Below are positions 1 through 7,785 of a stretch of DNA of 26,986 nucleotides, piece after piece. The stretch's first letter is position 1, and every line of letters starts with the position of its first letter. The DNA comes from Deltaproteobacteria bacterium. GTDB lineage: Bacteria > Desulfobacterota > UBA8473. Where the stretch lies: positions 1-26,986 of the forward strand of contig DAOWME010000011.1 of NCBI GenBank assembly GCA_030643245.1. Direction: 5' to 3'. The translations under genes were made by a program, and so were the position numbers. Below the pieces are notes generated by a model. It saw nothing but the letters and a program-made list of their open reading frames with translations. It was not told the DNA's origin and searched no databases.

Positions 1-141
1 CTTTCCCCCTGTTCTTTCTTAACGCTCACTAAAATGCTCAAACAGCTGCACAGATTAAAATTTAACCACCGTTGAATCTGTGCCGAGACCGTTTTTTTAT
101 TCGAAAGTGTAAACTACTTTATAGCTTTTATGAAGGATGTC
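1..141 (-). repeat. Intergenic repeat R, copy 1 (cut by window start)
   Basis: This non-coding block is about 94% identical by eye (8 mismatches over ~139 bases) to positions 7645-7783, and matches the reverse complement of 26824-26960. Orientation is set so that the copy at 26824 is plus, which makes this copy minus. It contains a ttaaattttaa-type core, a run of seven T and the block gtgtaaactacttt. It is cut by the window edge, so its outer end is unseen. It has no protein-like reading frame that fits its neighbours. Confidence 0.9.
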
Positions 142-184
142 GTTATTTTTAACACAATTCAACAGTTTAAGCCGGTTGATCAAA

Positions 185-1393
185 ATGCCATATATAGTCT
201 CTATAGACAAAGAAAAATGTACTGAATGTAACTTATGCACAGAACTGGTGGACTGCCCGGGTAATGAAGAATTAACCTGCATTGGTTGCGGCGCCTGTGT
301 TCTCACCTGTCCCTTTGAGGCGAGGAAATTAGTGGAGAAACCGAGGGATAAAGAGGTGAGTGTCAAGATAGACGGAAGTGTATTTCGAGTTCCGGAGCAA
401 ATAAGTGTGAAGGAGGCGTTGACACTCACAGACCATCGGAATGCTGTTTTACCTGAAGATCCCTCTCTTTCCACGGCTTGCGGGATCGGCGCGTGCTGGA
501 GCTGCGCAGTAGTTGTAGATGGCGTGGTGAGACCCGCATGTAACATGATGACCAGGGAGGGGATGAGCATAGAGACTGAACTTCCTAGAGACTACGTACC
601 CAAGAGGAGGGTCATGTTCTTCTCAGGACAGGCTGGTATCCCACAGGTTGAAGCGGTATGCTTTACTGTAGGGTGCAACTTCTTATGTGCTCAATGCAAT
701 AATTCATTTATCACTTATAATGGGAAAGCTGATGCCCTGACTCCGGTAGAAACCGCTCACAGGTTGGCGCAGACCATGAAGATGATTCGAACAACCAGGA
801 CGCTGATTACAGGTGGTGAGTGTACGCTCAACAGGGCCTGGCTGCTGCAATATATAAGGCAACTCAAAAAGCTCAGCCCTCACCCGAAGGCGCGCTTTCT
901 CGTTGACACCAATGGCTCGTTGCTTACTCATGACTACATAGATGACCTGGCTGACAGTGGTGTGACGGATATTTCAATAGACCTGAAAGGTCTCGATCGC
1001 GATACGTTCAGCCTCGTGACAGGTGTAAGAGATGAGAACCTGGCGGAGAGGTATAAGAAGACTGCATGGGAAGCCGTGAGATATCTGGCTCACAATTATC
1101 AGGGCAGGGTGTCGCTGAGCGTCAGCATCCCTTACAACAAGAAGCTGATTTCTTTAAACGAAGTGAATCGCATGGGCAAGAAACTCCGTAAGGTCGATCC
1201 TTTAATCGCCACCGGTGTTGTTGCATATAACGCTGCCTTCAGGAGGAAAGACCTGCCGCTTCCACGGTTTGAGGAGATGAAGAAAGCCCATAGTATCCTG
1301 GAAGGGGTTGGGCTTAAGAATGTCTTTGCCAAGACACCGGAAGGGTTTATTCAACCATCCGGAGCCTTCTTCCCAACGCAGGGGCCTTATTAA
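185..1393 (+). CDS. Radical SAM protein with N-terminal 2x[4Fe-4S] ferredoxin and [2Fe-2S] domains
   Basis: A 402-residue predicted cytoplasmic radical SAM enzyme; substrate not identifiable. Residues 12-42 form an 8Fe ferredoxin pattern (C12, C15, C18, C24-P and C32, C35, C38, C42-P). Residues 99-119 carry C-x4-C-x2-C-x11-C, the spacing of the plant-type [2Fe-2S] cluster in succinate dehydrogenase SdhB. The radical SAM cluster motif CxxxCxxC is C164, C168, C171, preceded by an extra C159, and the SAM-binding GGE is at 210-212. The frame opens at 137, but those 16 extra residues come from repeat R and adjacent DNA, and the protein-like sequence begins at MPYIVSIDKEKC, so I start at 185; no clear ribosome binding site supports either. 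The C terminus may be frameshifted (see 1378-1459). The iron-sulfur chain suggests internal electron delivery to the radical SAM centre, which is inference. Confidence 0.87.
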   Translation: MPYIVSIDKEKCTECNLCTELVDCPGNEELTCIGCGACVLTCPFEARKLVEKPRDKEVSVKIDGSVFRVPEQISVKEALTLTDHRNAVLPEDPSLSTACGIGACWSCAVVVDGVVRPACNMMTREGMSIETELPRDYVPKRRVMFFSGQAGIPQVEAVCFTVGCNFLCAQCNNSFITYNGKADALTPVETAHRLAQTMKMIRTTRTLITGGECTLNRAWLLQYIRQLKKLSPHPKARFLVDTNGSLLTHDYIDDLADSGVTDISIDLKGLDRDTFSLVTGVRDENLAERYKKTAWEAVRYLAHNYQGRVSLSVSIPYNKKLISLNEVNRMGKKLRKVDPLIATGVVAYNAAFRRKDLPLPRFEEMKKAHSILEGVGLKNVFAKTPEGFIQPSGAFFPTQGPY

Positions 1394-1459
1394 CTGATGC
1401 TAATCCGGAAAAGGCCGTTAGAGAAATGGGCGCTGACAAGTTTCCAATTCAGGTATAGT
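1378..1459 (+). other. Possible out-of-frame C-terminal tail of the radical SAM gene
   Basis: In the frame one base off from the radical SAM gene, bases 1378-1459 encode a protein-like tail ending GADKFPIQV-stop. Adding one G to the gggg run at 1381-1384 would join it to the gene and replace the abrupt QGPY ending. This may be a real frameshift, an assembly error in a homopolymer, or chance. Confidence 0.3.
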
Positions 1460-1464
1460 AAAAA

Positions 1465-1760
1465 GTGCCTAAAAATTTCGACCTGTGCGGTTGGTCATGT
1501 TTGCCGCTTGCCGGCTATTTGTTTGTTTGCTTGTTATGAACTACAGTCTGGCATCCGGCTGTATGTGTAATAGGATGACAAGGCTCGTTCGTATATTTGT
1601 ATGTTGGTCAAGTCCTTACGCATAACAAGCAAACAAACAAGCAGCCGGCGCTTAACGCAATGCTGTTCAACTATTCGTCAGAGACACTTCAAGACACTGG
1701 GGTAGAGTAACTGCACAGGTCGAAAAATTTGAAGTGACTAAAGTGCACTAAAGTTATGGA
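1465..1760. repeat. Palindromic intergenic element Y (full copy) with S-type ends
   Basis: This spacer is a long imperfect inverted repeat. The left part tttcgacctgtgcggtt (1476-1492) is mirrored by taactgcacaggtcga (1708-1723), and the block 1510-1538 is mirrored by 1621-1649 (cataacaagcaaacaaacaa and onward). The ends carry gtgcctaaa-like words (1465-1473 and about 1733-1752) related to repeat S. It resembles a non-autonomous mobile element (MITE-like) with no coding capacity. Shorter copies of its parts lie at 9290, 13361, 17454 and 21805. It fills most of the 416-base gap between the two radical SAM genes. Confidence 0.8.
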
Positions 1761-1809
1761 CAACAGTTAAACTTTAGCTCACTTATTTTACATATGGTGT
1801 GAGGACAAG

Positions 1810-2934
1810 ATGAAGCATGAAGATATGCAAGACTTTATGAAAATTACACGGGAAAAATATTACAGGGCGGTGGCAGAAGCGAAACCGCTTTTTACATGGT
1901 TTAGCCTTACTGATGCCTGTAACCTTGACTGTAAATACTGTTTTGCCGATGCCGAATACCATCCTCCGGGGTCAAAGGAGCCCATTCATGACCCGCTTAG
2001 CACTAAAGACGTATGTGATATCATAGACAATATTTACGAGGCCGGTACTGAGATAGTGATGTTTGCCGGGGGAGAACCGACCCTGAGAGAGGATTTGGTC
2101 GATATAGTAAGGTATACTTCAACGCGAATGAGTGTTGCTATGAATACCAACGGTTACCTGCTGGATGGGAAATATTGTTCCGAACTTGCGGCCGCAGGAC
2201 TTTCCCAGGTGAAGGTCAGCGTGGACGGTATGGAGAAGAATCACGACTGGAACAGAGGCGAGGGTTCATTCAAAAGGGTTATCGATGCGGTAAACAACTT
2301 CAAGAGGGTCGGCGTTCCGAAAGTGATGATGATAATGACGCTTTCAAGTGTAAACTATGATGAGCTGGAGACGGTGCTGGAACTCTCAATGAATATGGGG
2401 GTGGACTTTACAATGGTGGAATTCCTGCCATTGGGAAAGGCTGCGGAAAGAAAAGAGTGGGCATTGACAAAGGATCAGATAAAGAGAGCGCAGCGCTACC
2501 TGGTGCAGGCACAGAAACGCTATGGATGGCAAAGGGTGGCATTTGAGAACCGTTACGTTGTGTCTGAAGATGAACATTGTAAGGGCGTCTGTATGGACCC
2601 GAACAGACCCGCCAATTTCTATGATTTCTGCGTGGGGTGTATAAGCGGTTTATATAGCTATTGCATAAAGGCTTCCGGCAAGGTTGTGGCCGGCGACATA
2701 ATGACATTAGAGGTGGGCGACCTGAGAAAGGAACGGTTAAAGGACATATGGAAGAACGCTGAACTCTTTAAGATACTGAGAAACAGGGAGAATTTAAAGG
2801 GCAAGTGTGGGAAGTGCCCGTACAAATATGTCTGTGGAGGGTGTAGAAGAAGGGCCTATGCCTATACCGGTGATATCATGGCATCTGACCCAGGGTGCTG
2901 GAGAGAAGATACAGGATACCCAGATGAAGTATGA
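1810..2934 (+). CDS. Radical SAM/SPASM protein, NirJ/AhbC/AhbD-like
   Basis: A 374-residue radical SAM enzyme with an auxiliary-cluster SPASM tail. The CxxxCxxC motif is C37, C41, C44 (CNLDCKYC) and the SAM-binding element is FAGGEPTLR. The C-terminal cysteines are C333, C336, C342, C345 and C363 in the arrangement CxxCx5CGGC...DPGC; the RRRAYAYTGD segment between them resembles the RARAYA-TGD signature I recall from heme-pathway enzymes NirJ, AhbC and AhbD. Further cysteines lie near residues 255-290. The family includes tetrapyrrole side-chain and peptide-modifying enzymes; no heme or peptide-precursor gene is adjacent, so the substrate is open. A GAGG at 1801-1804 sits five bases before the ATG. 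The last 11 bases overlap the histidine kinase start, implying co-translation. Confidence 0.87.
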   Translation: MKHEDMQDFMKITREKYYRAVAEAKPLFTWFSLTDACNLDCKYCFADAEYHPPGSKEPIHDPLSTKDVCDIIDNIYEAGTEIVMFAGGEPTLREDLVDIVRYTSTRMSVAMNTNGYLLDGKYCSELAAAGLSQVKVSVDGMEKNHDWNRGEGSFKRVIDAVNNFKRVGVPKVMMIMTLSSVNYDELETVLELSMNMGVDFTMVEFLPLGKAAERKEWALTKDQIKRAQRYLVQAQKRYGWQRVAFENRYVVSEDEHCKGVCMDPNRPANFYDFCVGCISGLYSYCIKASGKVVAGDIMTLEVGDLRKERLKDIWKNAELFKILRNRENLKGKCGKCPYKYVCGGCRRRAYAYTGDIMASDPGCWREDTGYPDEV

Positions 2935-4513
2935 AGACAGGACGAGTGAGCAGCACATAAATGAATTGGCGGAACTACGGAGGCGGGTCAATGAACTATC
3001 CGCATCACGTGTGCAACTGGAAGCGGAGTTGTCTGAACTCAAGGAATGGGTGAACACCCTTGATACATTTGTGGTGAAGTGTGACAGAGATGGTAGCATA
3101 CTCTTTTGCAATGATGGCGCTTTTAAGGCCGTAGGAAGAACGCCTCAGGAAATCGTCGGAACACATTTTCCTGACAGCAAATGGTGGTTGCATTCTGAGG
3201 CGGAACGGGCAAAGATCGTCACCTGTTTTGAGAAAGCTAAAGAGGGTTTGTCAACCAGGATAGAGACCACTTTTGAGAGCGCTGACGGCGCCCGCGTTCC
3301 TATTATCTTTAACTGTCAGCCTGTGATGGATGGCCGGGGAGATGCTCGATACATCAGCCTTGAAGGAAAGACAATCATCGAAGAGACACGCTTGCGTAAG
3401 GAACTGGAGAAGGAAATCAGAGACCATAAGCAGGCGGAGGCAGCGTTGCGGGAATCAGAGGAGAAATACAGTACCCTCGTTGAAAACTCGCCCACAGGCA
3501 TCTATATCGACCAGGACAGAAGGATCACATTTTGTAATGATAAGTTTGCCGAAATTTACAGGTACACCAGAGACGAGTTGGAGCGCATGGAGTCGTGGAA
3601 GTTGGTGCACACTGAAGACAGGTCCCTGACTAATGAGATAAGGGAAAAGAGACTAAAAGGAGAAAGCGTTCCCACGGAATATGAGGCAAAGGGATTAACA
3701 AAAGACGGGGAAACCATATGGGTTACTAGGAGAAATGCCCGAATCGAATATGAGGGCAGGCCTGCCATATTGGGTAACATCGTGGATGTGACCGAGCGCA
3801 AGCGGGCGGAAGAACATGTTCGTATCCTTACCCAGCAATTGATACAGGCGGAAGAGAGTGAGCGTCAGCGGATTGCCCGCGACCTGCACGACCATGTGGC
3901 CCAAGACCTTTCCTCGGCTAAGATCGCCTGTGAAACGATTTTTGATGATCAACAGGAGGTCCCGTCTGAGCTAAGACAAAGGGTTTCGATTTTGTCTAAG
4001 ATACTCCAGGGGGCTATTTCCGCTGTCCGGGATCTGGCATACGACTTACGTCCTCTCAGCCTCGATCAACTGGGGCTGGTGCGGACCGTCTTTCAGTATT
4101 GTGAGGAGTTTTCTGAGAAGAACGCGCTGAAGATAGATTTCTATTCCGCGGGGATGGATGATTTGAGACTCGGCTTTGATACTGAGATCAACCTCTACCG
4201 CCTGATTCAGGAGAGTCTCACTAACGTCTGGAAACACGCGGATGCCGACAGTGTGGCCATCAGACTGGTGGCGTCTTTCCCCAATATTATCCTTCGTATA
4301 GAAGATGACGGCAAGGGTTTTGACGTGGAAAACCGGTTGATCTCAGCCTTAAATGAAAAGAGGATGGGGCTCCGGAGCATGGAGGAAAGGGTTAGACTGC
4401 TTAATGGTAAGATGAGGATTCAATCACGCCGGATGCTGGGCACAAAAATCTTTATTGAGATTCCTCTTACGGAGGCTATGAATGATCAAGAAGAAAAATA
4501 TATTAATTGTTGA
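2924..4513 (+). CDS. Soluble PAS-PAS sensor histidine kinase (NarX/DegS-type HisKA_3)
   Basis: A 529-residue histidine kinase with no membrane segment, so it should sense a cytoplasmic signal. Residues ~1-40 are a heptad-rich coiled coil, followed by PAS domain 1 (~45-155), a charged linker, PAS domain 2 (~177-295), the HisKA_3 dimerisation domain with phospho-acceptor His322 in ARDLHDHVAQD, and an HATPase_c domain with N-box ESLTNVWKHA (~427) and G-box EDDGKGFD. The frame is open from 2807, but the 39 extra residues lie inside the radical SAM gene; the ATG at 2924 gives an 11-base overlap (ATGAAGTATGA) with that gene's stop, typical of coupling. It overlaps the response regulator by 32 bases and is its evident partner. 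Neither PAS domain shows an obvious heme-binding signature, so the ligand is unknown. Confidence 0.92.
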   Translation: MKYEDRTSEQHINELAELRRRVNELSASRVQLEAELSELKEWVNTLDTFVVKCDRDGSILFCNDGAFKAVGRTPQEIVGTHFPDSKWWLHSEAERAKIVTCFEKAKEGLSTRIETTFESADGARVPIIFNCQPVMDGRGDARYISLEGKTIIEETRLRKELEKEIRDHKQAEAALRESEEKYSTLVENSPTGIYIDQDRRITFCNDKFAEIYRYTRDELERMESWKLVHTEDRSLTNEIREKRLKGESVPTEYEAKGLTKDGETIWVTRRNARIEYEGRPAILGNIVDVTERKRAEEHVRILTQQLIQAEESERQRIARDLHDHVAQDLSSAKIACETIFDDQQEVPSELRQRVSILSKILQGAISAVRDLAYDLRPLSLDQLGLVRTVFQYCEEFSEKNALKIDFYSAGMDDLRLGFDTEINLYRLIQESLTNVWKHADADSVAIRLVASFPNIILRIEDDGKGFDVENRLISALNEKRMGLRSMEERVRLLNGKMRIQSRRMLGTKIFIEIPLTEAMNDQEEKYINC

Positions 4514-5159
4514 TGACCACCCTCTTTTCAGGGAAGGTCTGAAGGCGATTATAGAACGAGATCTCAGGTTTGTAGTGGTCGGGGAGGCAGGAGATGTGCG
4601 TGAAGGCTTACGCATGGCCTCGGAACTCAAGCCGGATATGATTGTGGTGGACATATCGTTGCCGGACAAAAGCGGCATTGAATTGACCCGAGAGATACAA
4701 ACGCTTTTGCCTGAAACACGAATCATGATCATAAGTATGCACTCCAAAATAGATTATATTGCTGAGGCGTTTCAAGCAGGGGCCACAGGATACGTGGTAA
4801 AAGAGTCCGCCTCTGAAAGGCTCATTAAGGGGCTTGAATCTGTCTCAAATGGTGACTATTTTCTTGACAGTTCCATCTCCCATGAGGTTGTTGAGAAGCT
4901 CATGAAATTCCCCACTAGAAGAATGGGTATTACTGATGCAGGTTACGGATCCCTGACGTCACGGGAACAAGAGGTAATGCGTCTTCTGGCCGAGGGGCTT
5001 TCCACTAAAGGGGTTGCTGAGAAACTCTTTATCAGTCCTAAGACCGTTGAGAACCACCGGAGCAATATTATGAAAAAACTTGGCCTCCACGGCACAGTTG
5101 AATTGGTTCGCTATGCCGCAAAGCTGGGTCTGATTGACCTCGACCTCTGGAAAGATTGA
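4482..5159 (+). CDS. NarL/FixJ-family response regulator
   Basis: A 225-residue DNA-binding response regulator. The receiver domain (~5-122) has the acidic pair D11-D12, phospho-acceptor D57 in VVDISLPD, and K at the KES segment near residue 107. The LuxR-type HTH (~158-215) reads LTSREQEVMRLLAEG...SPKTVENHRSNIMKKL, the classic GerE signature. A GGAGG at 4471-4475, inside the kinase gene, lies six bases before the ATG. The 32-base overlap with the kinase gene makes these a cognate pair. Likely targets are nearby promoters such as that of the radical SAM operon, but no repeated binding site was recognised. Confidence 0.95.
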   Translation: MIKKKNILIVDDHPLFREGLKAIIERDLRFVVVGEAGDVREGLRMASELKPDMIVVDISLPDKSGIELTREIQTLLPETRIMIISMHSKIDYIAEAFQAGATGYVVKESASERLIKGLESVSNGDYFLDSSISHEVVEKLMKFPTRRMGITDAGYGSLTSREQEVMRLLAEGLSTKGVAEKLFISPKTVENHRSNIMKKLGLHGTVELVRYAAKLGLIDLDLWKD

Positions 5160-5177
5160 CCCGCCGCCCATCCTCCT

Positions 5178-5301
5178 ATAGATTTTCAGATATTAAATTT
5201 AACAAGGCCAGAGGGAGGAATCCGCGTAAGTCCTACATTGTAGTACTTCGTCGTGGATTCCGACCGATAACGCAGTGAAATTTGATATATGGAAATCTAT
5301 A
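5178..5301. repeat. MITE-like hairpin element Q with TA ends
   Basis: The ends are inverted copies of each other: tatagattttcagatattaa at 5178 mirrors ggaaatctata at 5291-5301 and the bases before it. The middle is also palindromic (ggaatccgcg at 5218 against cgtggattcc at 5252), so the whole 124 bases can fold into one long imperfect hairpin. The outermost TA pairs would fit the TA target duplication of IS630/Tc1-mariner elements. It lies 18 bases downstream of the response regulator. A half copy occurs at 9387-9440. Confidence 0.75.
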
Positions 5302-5496
5302 AACCGGGTATAGTACCGTTACGTTCAGGAAACCTACCCATTACCCGGGAATATCCCCTAGAAAAATGAGCCTTCCCCCTATGGACAAAACCGGCTGAAT
5401 CGTAGTATATGGTGCCTACGTAAAACAGACGAGTTTTTTTGGTATCTTGAGAGGCTGGCACGCTGACTGTACCTGCCGCCACCCATTTTCCTCACC

Positions 5497-5630
5497 GGGG
5501 GGGTTATCTCCCGACGTGTAACCGTTCACTCCCCCCCCCCGTAAAGGGGGGCCGGGGGGAATTTTTGCTTGTACCCGGTAGATAACCCCCCCTAACTCCC
5601 TTTTCCAAAGGGGGGAGTGAATAGTTACCC
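5497..5630. repeat. C/G-tract inverted repeat
   Basis: Arms gtaaccgttcactcccccc (5518-5536) and ggggggagtgaatagttac (5610-5628) are 17/19 complementary. Inside are further C-run/G-run pairs, including ten consecutive C at 5531-5540 followed by ggggggccgggggg, and ccccccctaactccc facing gggggg. A second pairing links ggggttatc (~5501-5509) with gataacccc (5581-5589). Similar C-tract/G-tract spacer repeats are, from memory, common in environmental proteobacterial genomes. No gene is seen in the rest of the 5302-5800 spacer. Confidence 0.7.
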
Positions 5631-5822
5631 CGGTGTGTCTGGGACAAACACTCTTTACCGTGAAGTTCACCTATGTACAGGATGCGTTGGTTCGAAGCGG
5701 ACGGAGAACGGATGAGCTCGTATCGCATTTTCAGAAGGCGCTGCCCTGTTCATGAGTATGAGGAAAAAGAGTAGTCAGAATGGGAGGGTACCAGTGACCA
5801 TAATCGACAAATATGAAAAAGG

Positions 5823-5840
5823 AAGGAGGTGAAGATGTAG
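5823..5840 (+). other. Perfect Shine-Dalgarno followed by ATG-TAG
   Basis: AAGGAGGT at 5823-5830 is a full anti-Shine-Dalgarno complement, and ATG at 5835 follows the GGAGG core after five bases, but the very next codon is TAG. This is either a start-stop minimal reading frame in the DUF1329 leader or the remnant of a gene start. An 11-codon frame at 5850-5885 follows. Confidence 0.3.
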
Positions 5841-5910
5841 CAAGGTTTTATGAATGGAAGCGTTCTCTCGTGGGAGGATTATTGATAAGCGGGAGATTAT
5901 TTATTAATCA

Positions 5911-5950
5911 GCGCCCATCCAAAAGTGAGCTTCTGAGAAAAGGTGGGCGC
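5911..5950 (+). promoter_or_regulatory. Leader hairpin upstream of the DUF1329 gene
   Basis: gcgcccat (5911-5918) pairs with gtgggcgc (5943-5950, one G-U), enclosing a 24-base loop. The stem ends 20 bases before the ribosome binding site at 5971, so in the mRNA it would sit just upstream of the translation start. It could stabilise the message or modulate translation; function is inferred only. Confidence 0.35.
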
Positions 5951-5981
5951 AAAACAACTCTCGATCAAAAGGAGGATACGG

Positions 5982-7349
5982 ATGAGTGGGAAAAAGTTGT
6001 TGGCTCTTGTTGTAATTGTGGGATTGATGGTTGCCTTCTCGATTCAAAGCGCAATCGCATCCGACCCGAAATGGCAGGAAAAACAGCAGGCGATCTTTGA
6101 AAAGACAGGCCTGAAACCTGGCGACGTTATCGATAAGTCTGACTGGCAAAAGGTTGATGGTCTGCTCCCGGAACTGGTCATACGTTGGCTCAAAAACGGC
6201 GAGATCGGTCCACTGAAGATAGCCGAATTCAAGTATGATGCGGAGGCAGATGACGAGTGGATAAATGCGAGCAGGAAGAATGCCGGGAAGTACAAGCTCG
6301 ATGCAAAGATTAACCTCGTGGATAAGGCCACGGGCAAGCCCGCATTATGGGTGTACGGCATGCCCTTCCCGAACCTCGACATGAAGAATGACCCTGATGC
6401 TTCTACCAAGTATATGTACAACCAGCTCGTCTCCATCCGCAGGATGGGGAGCTGCAGGCAGCCATTCCAGCTCGGATGGATCGGTCCCGGCGGTTTTGAG
6501 AGGGATCTCGATGGTTTTTGGGAGCGGTACTACTACTGGTCCAGGCCTGACGGGCAGCAAAAGAATCCCAGCAAACGGCGGTACATGGACATCACCCGCG
6601 TGGTAAAACCCTACGATGTGGCAGGCACTGCCCAGTTGACCTTGAGGCGGCTCGATGGGAGCGAAGACGAGCTCTACGTATATATTCCGGCGATCCGGAG
6701 GGTGAAGAAGATGTCGGGCGCCAACAGGTCGGACCCGTACATGGGGTGTGATGCATCCGTTGACGATGGAGACGGATGGGCCGGGCTGACCAGATCCATG
6801 AAGTGGACGATCATCGAAGAGAAGGTTGGGTTGTTTCATACATTAGACTGGGTTCCGGAGCATACGGACAAGATGAAAAGGCTTCCCAACGGCACATGGA
6901 GGACCCCTGCAGACGAGGATGGGGTGCGCTTTGGTTGGACCGAGAAAGGCTGGGGCCATGCGCCATGGGCGCCTGTGAATGTAGCCTGGGTTCCGAGAGA
7001 ATTCATTCTCATAGAGGGGATGCCCCTCGATCCTTACTATAATTATGGAAGGACCCTCTACTGGATAGACAAGGGGTCATACTGGATCAACTACAAGACG
7101 ATCTGGGACAAGGCCGGAGAGCTCTGGAAAGGGATAATGTACCTTCCCCGCTGTATGGAATGGGGCGACAAGAGAGGTGTTCAGGTCGGCGTGGCAGGTT
7201 ACACGATTTGGGATGAGAAGATGAGCCATGCCACCACGGTCATCTCCAGTGGAAGGCACAAAGGTCGTGAGTACTATATGGAGTTCATGAACCCCAAGCT
7301 CAACCCGAGGATGTTTACTGTGGAGAAGCTCCGCATGTTGTCGAAGTAG
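5982..7349 (+). CDS. Exported DUF1329-family protein
   Basis: A 455-residue secreted protein recognised as DUF1329, a family usually placed in the periplasm or outer envelope and described as related to the lipoprotein carrier LolA fold. A signal peptide spans residues 1-26 (lysines, hydrophobic stretch, then AIA before S27). The mature chain is rich in W and Y and in charged strand-like segments (e.g. RYMDITRVVKPYDVAGTAQL, YVYIPAIRRVKKMSG), typical of the family. The ATG at 5982 is chosen over an earlier in-frame start at 5943 because GGAGG at 5971-5975 is ideally spaced and the signal peptide starts there. It stands alone, with a long leader carrying a hairpin and a strong 12-bp hairpin after the stop. 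The biochemical role of the family is not established. Confidence 0.9.
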   Translation: MSGKKLLALVVIVGLMVAFSIQSAIASDPKWQEKQQAIFEKTGLKPGDVIDKSDWQKVDGLLPELVIRWLKNGEIGPLKIAEFKYDAEADDEWINASRKNAGKYKLDAKINLVDKATGKPALWVYGMPFPNLDMKNDPDASTKYMYNQLVSIRRMGSCRQPFQLGWIGPGGFERDLDGFWERYYYWSRPDGQQKNPSKRRYMDITRVVKPYDVAGTAQLTLRRLDGSEDELYVYIPAIRRVKKMSGANRSDPYMGCDASVDDGDGWAGLTRSMKWTIIEEKVGLFHTLDWVPEHTDKMKRLPNGTWRTPADEDGVRFGWTEKGWGHAPWAPVNVAWVPREFILIEGMPLDPYYNYGRTLYWIDKGSYWINYKTIWDKAGELWKGIMYLPRCMEWGDKRGVQVGVAGYTIWDEKMSHATTVISSGRHKGREYYMEFMNPKLNPRMFTVEKLRMLSK

Positions 7350-7388
7350 TAATGGTGGAGACCACAGATAGTCCGAACCGAAATAGAA

Positions 7389-7416
7389 GCAGGGGCGGAC
7401 GGCTGTCCGCCCCTGC
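7389..7416 (+). terminator. Perfect 12-bp hairpin after the DUF1329 gene
   Basis: gcaggggcggac (7389-7400) pairs perfectly with gtccgcccctgc (7405-7416) around a ggct loop, 39 bases past the stop codon. There is no T tract after it, so it may be a terminator/RNA-stability stem or a member of the dispersed aggggcg hairpin repeats (compare 9122-9180). Confidence 0.55.
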
Positions 7417-7477
7417 TCACAACCACTTCCCCCTCCGGGAGTGAGACCATCCCCATAATTATTACCCGCTCTTTCTG

Positions 7478-7592
7478 GCATCCTTCATACATCGGTTTAC
7501 CCTTTTGAAATTATGGATGCTTCAACGGTGGTCAAATTTTAACCCGTGCAGAACTCGCATCTAAGTGAGCATAAAGAAAGAACAGTCTGAAG
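7478..7592 (+). repeat. Degenerate copy of repeat R
   Basis: It shares ordered blocks with the copy at 26824: gcatccttcata, a gtttac block, ttcaacggtggt, aaattttaacccgtg, tgagc and aaagaaagaacag, with substitutions and gaps between. It points toward the better preserved copy at 7624-7785, so the two converge in the spacer between the DUF1329 gene and the MFS gene. It sits downstream of the DUF1329 gene just as other copies follow genes. Confidence 0.75.
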
Positions 7593-7623
7593 CTATTAAA
7601 TTTAACCTATAGGTTTTGGAACT

Positions 7624-7785
7624 ACAAACATTTAAAAAACGAGGCTTTCCCCTTGTTCTTTCTTAACGCTCACTAAAACGCTCAAACAGCTACACGGATT
7701 AAAATTTAACCACCGTTGAATCTGTACCGGGACCATTTTTTTATTCGAAAGTGTAAACTACTTTATAGCTTTTATGAAGGACGCC
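7624..7785 (-). repeat. Repeat R, copy 3, overlapping the MFS gene end
   Basis: Near-identical to the copy at 1-141 and to the reverse complement of 26824-26986, including the outer acaaacattt...aaaa...ggctttcccc end seen at the window's right edge. The TAG stop codon and last residues (about SFIKAIK) of the minus-strand MFS gene lie within the repeat. Confidence 0.9.

Noticed and set aside
97..570. Minus-strand open frame of 157 codons over the start of the first radical SAM gene
   Set aside because: It begins inside a gene with clear iron-sulfur motifs on the plus strand and ends in repeat R; the translation shows no domain or ribosome binding site.
1541..1620. Loop of the Y element as a possible small RNA or tRNA-like gene
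   Set aside because: No cloverleaf, promoter or terminator could be drawn; the block is explained as the centre of an inverted repeat.
5456..5471. Sigma-54-like sequence tggcacgctgactgta
   Set aside because: The -24 half fits, but the -12 half has GT instead of GC and it lies over 500 bases from the next gene amid repeats.
5813..6100. Plus-strand frame of 95 codons upstream of and into the DUF1329 gene
   Set aside because: It overlaps the signal-peptide region of DUF1329 in another frame, and the best local ribosome binding site serves a different frame that stops at once.
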